Source: Acorus gramineus (taxonomy: Eukaryota; Streptophyta; Magnoliopsida; Acorales; Acoraceae). Taken from it: a DNA stretch of 64,000 bases. A program made the translations under genes and the position numbers. Location of the stretch: the NCBI GenBank assembly GCA_030737835.1, contig JAUJYN010000027.1, positions 124,001 to 188,000 on the forward strand, in the 5' to 3' direction. Of the stretch, positions 22,133 to 32,739 are shown in pieces. Under the pieces are notes generated by a model, which made no database searches, was not told where the DNA came from, and worked only from the letters and a program-made list of their open reading frames with translations. Numbering within the stretch: the first letter of the stretch is position 1; the number at the start of each line of letters is the position of its first letter.

Positions 22133-23029
22133 TGTTATATATGTGTCACTTTTAACCTTCTGGTAACCGTTGGGACATTCTGGCAGTTTTTTGGTTTTTT
22201 TCATTTTTCGATCGGAACCGCTAAAATTTCAGGCTTTTAGCTATCACCCTGAGGTTGAGGGCTCCGATTGAAAATCTAACTGCATATTATGTGTCCTGGT
22301 GCCATTCCAAGCCGCTCACGAAAATTTCATCGAATTCCGGTAACGTTTCAGAATTTCACAGTTCCGGGGCGTATTCGGGTTTTGACCGAGCGAGAAGTCA
22401 TTGGGAGAGTTGACTTGGTCAAAGTGGGCCCATGACTTGGTCAACCCCTTTTGTTTTTATTTGTGGTTGAGTTGACCCAAGTCAAAACTCACTTAAACCC
22501 TCACTAATCCTTTCTTAGCCCTAATTAAACCTAGTTAGGCTAATCTAATTGTGGGGATTAAATATAAGTGAGCAAAAATATCTCCCCACTATTCATCTTC
22601 TTCTCCAATTTGATTTCTCTCTCCCCCTCTCTCTTTTTCTTGATTTTGACCTAGCTAGAGAGGTTAGAATAAAAAACACAAAGAAGAGAAAGGTTAGATC
22701 TCATCCCGATCTATCCATCGGTGGTCTCGGATTCGAGTTCCGACGAGTTTGACCCCCTCTAACACCCTCTTTTCTCCTCTGATTTCAGCCCCTTTGAGGG
22801 TGGAAAGAGTTCTTGGTCGTGGAGGGCTTTGGGGAGGTGTTTCGGTGCACGAAGAGCTCCCGGTCTTCCCTTCCTTCCTTTCCTTCCTAGGGTAAGCCTT
22901 ATTTCCTTCCTTTTCTTGCTTAGATGCTTGTTTAGGAGGTGTTTTTGAGTTGGGGTGGCTGTGGGTGGCAGAGGGTGGCCGTTGGTGGCGGTTCGGGGCG
23001 GTTGGTGGCCGTTGGTGGCCGTCGGGGTG

Positions 23030-23760
23030 GTGGAAGGGCTGTCTCGGGTAGGCTATGCGCGCAGGCAGGTAGTGCTCGGGCAGGCAGGCAGCGCGTAGGC
23101 AGGCAGTGCTCGGGCAGCGTGGGTGTGCGTGCGGGCGTGCGCGAGGGCATGCGCACGAGCGTGCGCGCGGGTGGAGCTCGGTTCGGGCACATGCTGGAGC
23201 AGGCGGTCAGGCGCAGGCGGGCGAGCTGCAGGCAGGCGCGCTGGGTGCGTACTGACGGGCTCGCTGGGCGCGTGCGGTCGGGCGCGCTGGGCGCAGTGCG
23301 CGGCGTGCGCGCGGAGCGCTGCGCAGGGGCGCGTGGACGAGCGGGTGGTGTGCGGGTGCTGCGCAGGGCGAGCAGTCGGTGTGAGCGGGGAGTGTGAGCA
23401 GGCAAGTGTGCGGGCGCTGCGCTGGGGCGTAGTGCGGGAGGGTGCGCGTGCGGGGCGCTGCGCTGGGGCGCAGTGCGCGCGGTTGCACCCGGGGCTGGAC
23501 GAGCGGGTGGTGTGAGCGGGTGGTGCGCGCGGGGTGCGCGCAGGGCGAGGCGATGGGGCGCAGGGTGTGCGGGTGTGCGCGCGGGTTGCTGCGCTGGGGC
23601 GCAGTGGGCGCGCGGTGCACCCGGGAGGCTCGGCGGGGTGTCCGGGAGTGCAGGCTGGGCTCGGCCGTGCGACTGGGTGTGCGGGCTGGGCTCGGCTGTG
23701 CGCCTGGGTCGGGTGGCCATGCGTACGGCTGCCCGGGGGTTCGGGAGTGAGTCGGGGTGC
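23030..23760. repeat. CG-rich tract in LTR E, expanded
   Basis: About 730 bp, the longest of the six tracts, built of GCGGGC, GTGCGC and GCAGGC repeats with internal near-duplications such as GCGCTGCGCTGGGGC. Long frames on both strands are composition artefacts. Confidence 0.85.
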
Positions 23761-24681
23761 TCGGGCTCGCGTGCGTACGGGCCGTATGTACGTTTGCCCG
23801 AGTGTTGTGTATTTTATTGTATTTTTGGATTTGTTTGGGTATTTTACTCACCGAATTGGTTACCCGATTTTGTGGATTTTGACGAACTGTCGCGAGACGA
23901 CCCGACTATCAGTGAGTGGTACAATCCAACCCAGTAGGGAGGCGTACTACTCACTTGGGAGTGTATTGCCCTCCCCTGGGGCACCATGGATTTATATTAA
24001 CCTGTTGTAATGTGTAATCCATGCAAGCATGATAAAAATGTAGTATGCATGCTACCCTAGACTTTGTATGTTAGGGACTTGCACCCTTAGGATATGTGTA
24101 AGAGCCATGCATCCTGTCACCCTGTTCTCATGCTAGGAAGCCTCGGCCTATGCATGCGTCCTACTAGTTTATTTTATTAAATTAAATGCTAGTATATGTT
24201 TAATTGCATGCCTTAGATAATATTATAGGGAGGGGCCTTGCGAGGTCAACATTGAGACCCGGGTTAGGGTACTCCGTGTTCCTTGTTTGGTTGTCGGGAT
24301 GTCCTATATCGGGACCTCACGCTGCCCTCCCAAGGTTTCTTTCCCAATAATATTGTCACCTTGCTATTATTATTATTATGCATGTTCCCCGCATCTTGGT
24401 TATGCGCATTGGAGGAATTCTGAAGAATTCATGACATTAGAGTTATTATGATGTGTTGTCAGCGGATCCGAGTGGATCATATGCGATGGATAGGCTATTC
24501 TGTTCCCTTCGTTGGATCCGTTAGAGACTGCCCCGGCGTTAGAAAGGCTGTCCCGTGAAGGGGCTCCCATCAGTAGGCACCTCCTGATTTGGGACGGACT
24601 GTGCTGAATGTGGGAGTGGCCGAACGGCCTACGGAGTGGGGAGAGACTATCGGTGGACCAAGGGCGACCATCAGCCTAGTC

Positions 24682-24925
24682 AGTCCCAATATCCTATGTC
24701 ACCTATTGAGGGGTGAGGGTGAGGGTGCGGTGGGCCGGCGATGTAGCGACCCACTGGATTGTAAGTCCCAATATCCTTTGTCACCTATTGAGGGGTGAGG
24801 GTGTAGTGGGTTGGCGATAGCGACCCGCTGGATTTGTGTAGTTAGTCCCAATATCCTATGTCACCTATTGAGGGGTGAGGGTGAGGGTGTAGTGGGTTGG
24901 CGGTAGCAACCCATTGGACTGTATA
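24682..24925. repeat. Three tandem units of about 80 bp in LTR E
   Basis: Units begin AGTCCCAATATCC at 24682, 24764 and 24844 and each contains CACCTATTGAGGGGTGAGGG. They are the reverse-orientation equivalent of the minisatellite in LTR F. Confidence 0.85.
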
Positions 24926-25458
24926 GCTGTTGCCATTTAGTGGCTTTCAATAATGAGGTTGTGGATTAATAAGATCTGGTGGTTAATATAAATTGTGATG
25001 CATGGGTTGTGCTGTTCACTGAGCGTGTGGCTCACCCCTCGCATAATATTTTTCTCCAGTGTCATCTGAGTAGGATCTGGAGGAAGAGCTCCCTGAGGGA
25101 CTTCATCAGTAGCGGAGTAGCGCCACGTCCCGCGAGTATTAGAGGCTATCAGCATCCCTTTTGCTTGTATGTATTATATTCCATGCTTGGGCACGCGTTT
25201 GTATTGTATTTGGATGTCTTTGTATATATTGGCTCTCACAGGACAGTTGATTATGTATCGAGTCTGTAATATGTTTTTGGATTACAGATTCAATATTTTA
25301 GCTTCAGCTATTGGTGTATATATCATGTCAGCCCTGCTTTAGTTGTCTTTGTTGTCACTTTAGCTGTTGTGTGAGTATGTTATTGAACTCCTGTTTTTAC
25401 TGATATCATATATACACTTGCCGCGTCCCGGGGACGGCCGGCCCTGGGGCGTGACTAG

Positions 25459-27861
25459 AATACATAATCAACTGTCCTGTGAGATCCAATATAAACAAAG
25501 ACGTCCATATACAAGTGTTGTGCCCAAGCACGGATAACAATACATACAAGCAAAGAAGGGGATGATGATGGCCTCTCACTCACAGAACCCAAAACGTGAA
25601 CGCTGCTCCGCTACTGATGTGATGCCTCGGGGAGCTCCTCCTTCAGATCCGACTCAGTAACAACAGGAGGAAAAGAATATGCGAGGGGTGAGCCACACGC
25701 TTAGTGAATGGCACAATCTATGCAACACAACTCATATTAACCTTATAATAATTAAAGTCCCTAAACGGGAGGAACTGTACAACCTAGTGGGTCGTAACAT
25801 CGCCGACCCACCCCACCCTCACCCTCACCCTTTAAGGGGTGACATGGGCCTTTTGGGACAGACTAGACTACTCTCCACCCTTGGTCCACCAGTAGCCTCT
25901 CCCTCGCGTAGCCTCTACCTGGTATACTCCCACGATCAGTACCCTCCGAACGCATCGGTGGTACCTACAGATGGGAGCCCTCTGTCAGGACAGCTTTCCC
26001 AACGCCGGGGAGTCCCTACTCGGATCCAACGAAGGGGAGAAAACAGCCTACTCACACGGATACGATCCTCTTGGATCCGTCGACAACGATTTCTAACACT
26101 ACTAATGTCATGAATTCTCAAGAATTCCTCCAGGGCGCATAACTGAGATGCGGGGAAACATATATTATAATAACAAGGTTATAATATTTTCTAAGGCATG
26201 CTCATACCAACATAATCTCATTTTGATTTAATTAAATTAAACTAAATGGGAAACATGCATAGATCAAGGCTTTTCAAGCATGGGACATGGTGTCTAGACA
26301 TGTATGGGCCTCTATACATGATACATGGATGTATATCCCTAGCATACAATGTCTAATATGGCATGGTTACATCATAGTAAAACATGCATTAACATAGTTT
26401 TTCATTGACACAAGTTAATATGCAAATATGGTGCCCCAGGGGAGGGCAATGCACGGCTACGTGCATCGAACGCCTCCCTACTGGGTTGGATTGACCCACT
26501 CACCGCAACCCGGGTCGTTGCGTGACCGTTCGCCAAGATCTGCAAGACATGGGCATTCAATATGGTGAGTAAACTACACAAATATACATGAAATTTACTA
26601 GAAATACCAAATACTCGGACAAGCATGCATACGAACTCGCACGCATGCGAGCACGCACGTACGCACGCGAGTCCGAGTGCCTCGACACCTACTCGAACCC
26701 CCGGGCAGCCACACGCATGGCCCCCCGCACGCGCGCCCAGGCACATGCCCAGGTGCACTGCCCTGTGCGCGCCTGCGCGCACTCGCGCGCACTCCCCGCG
26801 CGCACCCCCGCTCGCGCGCAGCGCACACCCGCGCGCTCACGCGCACGGGCCCGCGCGCGTCTGCGCCTGCCTGTGCGCGCACGCGCGCAGACAGCCCCCA
26901 ACGCGCGCCCACTCTTCCCTAACCCCTTTTTAACCCTCCCCAACCCCTCACACACATTCTAACACATCTACCCAACATGCATGACCTCCCCAACCATCCC
27001 TAAGCCATAAAAACCAAGAAAAGAAGGGGAAAGGCTCACCTTGGGAGGGGAAATGAAAGGGGGAGGTTCGGGGGCCCTCGACACACCCGCGACCACCTCA
27101 ACCACCACCACCACTACCACCACCTCCTCAGCCCTCCTCAGCCCTCCTTTGGCTGCAAATCAGGGGGGAAAAGTTCATGAAAGGGAACTTGAGAGAGAGG
27201 AGATCAACAACAACAACAACACTTGCACAACCCTAGACTTGCCCTTGCCCCTTCTCCTTCTCTTCCCTTTGAGGAGATAATACAAACACTTGGGGGGGGG
27301 GGGGGAAGAGAGAAGAGAGAGCCAAGAAAGTGTAGAAGTGTGAGTGGGAGAGAGAGAGGGAGAGATACTTTGGCACCTAAATATCTAAAGGAGGGATTGA
27401 AATGACCTATTTATCCTTGAATAGAAATTCTGAGCATGCTTCACTATAACAGCCATAACTTCCTCAATATAGCTCCGAATTGCACAATTCAAAGTCCGTT
27501 GGAAAGCCAAGAAGATTATCTACAACTTTCATGTTTATGCCACAATCAAATAATCCCTCCAGCTATTCCGAAATGAGAGCTAAACATTGAACAGGGCTGC
27601 TGCCAGAATTTTTCATTCCCGGGGTATACTTGGAAAAATACCCATAACTTTTACTACATGAATCCAGTTGATCTAATTCCACTTTTGTATGAAAGCTAAC
27701 TCGAAACTGAGCATCTCATAATAAAATCATATTTAAACCTCTTCATCTTGGATTTTAACAAAATCAAATCCAAATACCAAATTGGAAATACATAACTTCG
27801 AGGAGAAAAATTATGTAGCAAAATTTTCAATCAGAGCGCTCCAAATGACACAGGCATAACA
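25459..27861 (-). repeat. 3' LTR of element B, main piece
   Basis: Resumes with AATACATAATC and follows the 5' LTR of B closely to its end, CCAAATGACACAGGCATAACA (read on the minus strand as the LTR start, TGTTATGCC). Includes a CG-rich tract (26640-26900), splice-like signals (26540 and 27039) and a G run near 27291-27304. Confidence 0.88.
26540..27039 (-). other. Putative leader intron in the 3' LTR of B
   Basis: Minus strand: donor-like CCCAAGGTGAGCC (intron start 27039) and acceptor-like CATGTCTTGCAG (intron end 26540), 500 bp apart and identical in position to the pair in the 5' LTR of B. Confidence 0.45.
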
Positions 27862-27876
27862 TTCTTCCCCCCTTAG
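27862..27876 (-). other. Polypurine tract of element B
   Basis: Minus strand TAAGGGGGGAAGAA lies directly before the LTR start TGTTATGCC. This is the plus-strand priming site and confirms the orientation of the element. Confidence 0.8.
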
Positions 27877-27894
27877 GAAATTTTGTCCACAAAA

Positions 27895-30800
27895 TTAATA
27901 CAAAAACATCTAGGAAGGGAAAAGATGTGGATATGCGCCACGCATGGCGTCCTCGCGGTCCCAAGTAGCCTCGGCACCAGAATGGTGCTGCCATCGCACC
28001 TTAACCAGCTGGACGGTCTTGGTGCGGAGCCTCTTCTCGCGTCGGTCCAGGATTTAGATCGGCTGCTCCACGAATGACAAGTCCAGCTCGAAGACGAGCG
28101 GCTCGAACAGAATAACATGAGCTGGATCGTGGACATAACGCCTTAGCTGCGAGACATGGAAGACGTCATGGGCTTGAGCCAACTGTGGGGGCAGGGCTAT
28201 GCGATAGGCCACCTCTCCAACCCGCTCGAGGATGAGAACGGCCCAATGAAACGCGGACTCAGCTTGCCCCGCACACCGAAACGGAAGATGCCCTTCGGGG
28301 ACACCTTCAGGAAAACATGGTCACCAACCTCGAAGGCGAGCTCACGGCGACGACGATCGGCGTAGCTCTTCTGACGGCTCTGGACGACTCGGATACGCTC
28401 ACGAATCGTCTTGACCATCTCTGAGGTCTGGTGGATGATCTCTGGTCCCTCCAACTGGCGCTCTCCGACCTCGTCCCAACACAAGGGGGACCTGCAGCTG
28501 CGGCCATAGAGCGCTTCATATGGTGCCATCCCGATACTCGAGTGGTAGCTGTTGTTGTAGGCGAACTCCACCAACGGAAGATGCCTCTCCCAACTGCCCC
28601 CAAAGTCGAGAACGCAAGCTCGCAGCATGTCCTCCAGGGTCTGAATCGTCCTCTCCGACTGGCCGTCCGTCTGCGGATGAAACGCTGTACTGAAGTGGAG
28701 GTTCGTACCAAGGGCGTGCTGAAGGCTACGCATGAACCTCGAAGTAAATCTCGCGTCTCTATCAGAAATGATGCTGACAGGAGTGCCATGGAGACGAACA
28801 ATCTCGGAGACAAACAACTGTGCCAGGGTGTCCAGAGAATCGGTGAGTCGAATGGGGAGGAAATGAGCGGACTTAGTCAGTCGGTCGACGATTACCCAGA
28901 TGGCATCGCGACCCGAACGTGACCTCGGCAAACCCGAAACGAAGTCCATGGTGATCTGCTCCCACTTCCACTGAGGAATCTCAATGGACTGCAGCTTCCC
29001 CGCAGGACGCTGATGTTCTGACTTCACCTGCTGGCATACCAAGCAACGTTTAACGAAACGGCCAATATCTCCTTCATCCCGCGCCACCAGTAGCCACGAC
29101 GAAGGCCCCTGTACATCTTCGTGCCACCAGGATGCACTGTGTACCTCGAACGATGGGCCTCGTCCAAGATCTTCTGCTTCAACTCTGCGTCGTCAGGAAT
29201 GCATACTCGACCTCTGAACCGCAGGATTCCGTCCTCGCGAATCTGGTAGTACAGACGCTCGCCCCGGGCGACGCCTTCAGAGAGGACTAGAAAGTGAGGA
29301 TCCTGCCCCTGAGCCGTGCGGATCTCGTCGAGAAGAACGGGCTGCACCACTAGCCTGGCCAAAAAGCCACCCGCAGGTGTCTCTCGAACGCTGATCCAGC
29401 AAGCGGCCTCCTCCAGAAGCCTCCAACGACGTACAACCAAGTGGGCGGCCATGCCCAAGGGCTGCCTGCTGAGAGCATCGGCCACGACATTCGCCTTACC
29501 CGGATGGTAAGCGATGTCACAGTCATAGTCCTTCAGGAACTCGACCCAACGTCTCTGACGCATGTTGAGCTCCGGCTGGGACTGCAAGTAAGTCAGGCTC
29601 TTGTGATCGGTGAAGAGCTCTAACTCCTCGCCATAGAGGTAGTGCCTCCACATCTTCAGCGCAAAGATGATCTCTAAATCGTGGGTGGGGTAATTCTGCT
29701 CATGGGGCTTCAACTGACGTGACGCGTAAGCCACAACCTTACCGTACTGCATCAGGACGCAACCCAACCCAGCCGCGATGCATCGGAGTACTGCGAATCC
29801 ACCACTCCCAGACGGAATGGTAAGAACTGGCGCTGAGGTGAGTCTTCGCTTCAACTCCAGGAAGCTCTCCTCGCAAGATGGGGACCACTCGAACCGGACA
29901 TCCTTCCGAGTGAGGCGGGTCAGAGGAACAGCTATCTTCGAGAAACCCTCGACAAACCTCCGATAATAACCGCCAAACCCAGGAAGCTCCGAATCTCGGT
30001 GGGGTTCGACGGTCGCCAATTCGACACGGCGAGCGTCTTGTCCGGGTCCACAGATATACCCTCGCCGGAAATCACGTGGCCTAGAAAGGCCATACGCTCC
30101 AACCAAAACTCGCACTTACTGAACTTGGCGAACAACTGATGTCGGGCCAAAGTCTCCAAGACAGTGCGGAGATGGTCAGCGTGCTCCTCAAGACTCCTCG
30201 AGTACACCAGAATATCATCGATGAAGACTACTACGAAGGAGTCGAGGAAGGGCCGAAACACCCGGTTCATCAGATCCATGAAGGCTGCCGGCGCATTCGT
30301 CAACCCAAACGGCAGTACTCGGAACTCGTAGTGCCCATAACGGGTACGAAAGGCCGTCTTCGGAATATCTATTCCCGGATCTTCAGCTGATAGTAGCCCG
30401 AACGGAGATCGATCTTAGAAAAGACACGCGCTCCCTGGAGCTGGTCAAACAGATCGTCAATCCGTGGCAAGGGGTACTTGTTCTTCACGGTCCGCTTGTT
30501 CAGCTGCCTGTAATCAATACAAAGACGCAGCGAACCGTCCTTCTTCCGAACGAAACAAAACAGGGGCTCCCCACGGAGAAACACTCGGACGTGCGAAGCC
30601 CTTCTCGAGCAACTCCTCCAGCTGCTCCTTGAGCACCTTCAGCTCTGCTGGGGCCATCCGGTACGGAGCTCTCAAAATCGGCTCGGTCCCCGGAATTAGA
30701 TTAATCTCAAACTCGATCGCGCGATCCGGCGGTAATCCCAGGAGATCATCGGGGAAAACCTCCGGATATTCCACCACGATCGGAGTCTGACTGATATCTG

Positions 30801-31366
30801 CCCGCAGTGGTGCATCCTCCTCAGCAATATATGCCAGAAAGCCCTCACATCCTCCCTGAAGGAGTCTCCACGCCTGGATGGACCCCAAAGGGGCTATGTC
30901 CTGATTGCCCACGAACTGGAAAGATCTCTGACCAGGGATGTGGAAAGACACCGACTTCGCAAAACAGTCGATACTGGCATGGCTAGCTGAGAGCCAATCC
31001 ATTCCCAGGATGGCATCGAAGTCCGTCATGGCGAGCTCTACCAACTCTAATGGAAACTCATGCTCCGCAATGCCACAGTACACCCCGGTAAACAGAACGG
31101 AGGAGAATACGGTCTCCGACGGGCAATGATATCTCCAGCATAACATCAAGAGGGGCGGACACCACGCCCATCCGTCTCGTGAAAGCGGGAGACACGAACG
31201 AGTGCGTGGCTCCGGAATCAAATAGCACATATGCAGGAAGCTGGGAGATCAGAACAATACCTCGGACAACGCTACCCGAAGCCTGCGCCTCCTCGGCTGT
31301 AAGTGCTGCAACACGACCCTGAACAAGCTGCGGCTGAGGAGCAGGGGCACGCCTCACAGGCTGCAC
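27895..31366 (-). pseudogene. Chromovirus pol: protease, RT, RNase H, integrase, chromodomain-like tail
   Basis: Domains in order on the minus strand. Protease with LFDSGATHS (Asp at 31217-31219). Reverse transcriptase with [24 protein letters not shown] and the active site [10 protein letters not shown] (about 30214-30225). RNase H with [11 protein letters not shown] and VVADALSR. Integrase zinc motif ending CLVCQQVK. Integrase core Asp 28946, Asp 28763 and Glu 28655 (QTDGQSERT), then the GPF linker near 28240. The C-terminal frame contains VKVRWQHHSGAEATW, a chromodomain-like end typical of chromoviruses. Frame changes near 31140, 30570, 29990 and 28235, and stops near 30370 and 28050, prevent a single polyprotein. 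The gene copies and integrates the element; this copy is dead. It may be part A and part B, because the recombination point is not visible. Confidence 0.88.
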
Positions 31367-31449
31367 TGGCTGCCTCCTCTGGTCAACTCGGCCACCCTGT
31401 GGCTGCTGCTGCTGGCGTGGCTGCTGCTGCTGCTGCTGCTAGTGCGGCA

Positions 31450-32626
31450 CACGGGGTCGGCCAGCATCAGGGCAATTATATAAAATATGCCCGACGCGCT
31501 GACAATGGTAACAGTGCCGCATCTCCGGTTGCCTGGCCTGGACTGGTACTGCCGCAATGGGTGCTGGACCTCACGCTGGCACCACATCGACTGGAGTAGC
31601 GGCGGCCGCTGACTGATCAAAGCGGGGCCGCTTCTTCTTGCGATGTCCCTGGTCCTGGCTCCTGGGGGGCCTCTGGTCTGCAGAAGGGGTTGGAACCCCC
31701 AAAGGGACCCCAAGGTCTCGCTCGACTGTCTTTGCACGAGACACCAAGTCTGAGTACCTCGTGAACGCATATGAGGTGACATGCACCCGGATGGTGCTAA
31801 TGAGACCCATCTCGAAACGACGGCATCACGTCTCCTCATCCATCACCAAGGTGGGGGCGAACCGGGAAAGCCTCATGAAACGTGTGGAGTAATCAGCGAC
31901 TGACATAGAGCCCTGCGTCAGCTGCTCGAACTCTCGCATCACGATCTGGCGTGTCGAAAACGGGAAGTACTCCTCCAGAAAGTACCTTCGGAACCCAGCC
32001 CATAGAAGTCGCTCCACTCCCTCGGGGATGTCCACCGATCGGGTAGCCCACCAGTCGGCGGCGCTACCCTTCAACATGAAGGTGGCCAGTGAGACACGCT
32101 GGCGGTCGGTGCAGTGCATGGTCGAGAAGATCTTGTCTACCTCCATCAACCAACGCTCAGGGGCAAGGGGGTCCGTCGTCTGGCCATGGAACTCGGGAGG
32201 GTGGAGCTTCAGAAAGGCAGTGAGGCCGCTCTGATGCACTCATGCCGCAGCCTCTAGCTCCACCTCCCTCTCCAGGGGATCCTGAACTCCCACCACCGGA
32301 ATCACCACTGGGACAGGGGGTACCTCGGGCACCACCGGTGGATCTGCCACCAAGGGGACCTGTGGAACTGCCTCGCGGGCCGCCCGCAGCTCTTGGATCT
32401 CTCGTGCCTGCTCAGCTAACGCCCTAGTCTGGGCCTCCAGTGCCCTAGTCTGAGTCTCCACTAGATCTGTGATACGAGCGTAAGCACGCTCCCATGCAGG
32501 AGGCTCCTGCGCCGGTCCTGGCCCCATAGCCGAGGACCCTCCAGTAGACTCCTCGCCTCTGGTAGGTTCGGAAACCTCCAAGGGCCGAGGGGGACCACGT
32601 CCACGCGTTCCTCTGCGAGGAGGCAT
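31450..32626 (-). pseudogene. Chromovirus gag (complete length, with stops)
   Basis: Begins MPPRRGTRGRGPPR just inside the primer site of element A. A heptad-like region (LVETQTRALEAQTRALAEQA) and a Pro-rich stretch lead into the retrotransposon gag domain (FHGQTTDPLAPERWLMEV to GSAADWW). A zinc knuckle CYHCQRVGHILYNC lies near 31470-31516, and a Gln-rich linker follows. Stops interrupt the frame at about 32242, 31826 and 31571 (each TGA) and near 31440 (TAG). At the first, the sister copy at 35704 has CGA (Arg), so that stop arose by C-to-T change at a CpG. Gag would form the particle that packages the element RNA. Confidence 0.88.
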
Positions 32627-32721
32627 ATCAGCAACCTAAGAAAACAGACACTAGGATCAGAATACTCATATAGAAATCCTAGGACTCATCTCTAAGAAAA
32701 CAATTAGCTCTGACAGGACCA

Positions 32722-32734
32722 GGCTCTGATACCA
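32722..32734 (-). other. Primer binding site of element A (tRNA-iMet)
   Basis: Minus strand TGGTATCAGAGCC, complementary to the 3' end of plant initiator methionine tRNA, five bases inside the end of the adjoining LTR. It shows that LTR A is a 5' LTR and not a solo LTR. Confidence 0.9.
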
Positions 32735-32739
32735 ACTTT

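Larger units (their letters stand above)
22133..25453 (+). mobile_element. Chromovirus solo LTR E
   Basis: Starts TGTTATATATGTGTCAC and ends GGGGCGTG, with the last few bases of the usual GTGACA end apparently lost. It is flanked by ACCAG (22128-22132) and ACTAG (25454-25458), an imperfect target duplication. About 3.3 kb, same family as F. A donor-like GGTAAGCC is present at 22891, but the expected TTGCAG|ATCT acceptor near 23870 is replaced by GATTTTGTGGATTTT, so this copy would not splice there. Confidence 0.85.

Noticed and set aside
22932..24010. Frames of 130-262 codons in LTR E
   Set aside because: Same cause: the expanded CG-rich tract. They cross LTR sequence that is non-coding in the other copies.
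26402..26962. Frames in the CG tract of the 3' LTR of B, with near-identical ones at 34027-34501 and 37360-37896
   Set aside because: They recur only because the LTR recurs; reading frames shift freely between copies.
28156..28922. Plus-strand frames opposite the chromovirus integrase (for example 28431-28922)
   Set aside because: Shadows of the minus-strand integrase, whose catalytic residues are all in place.
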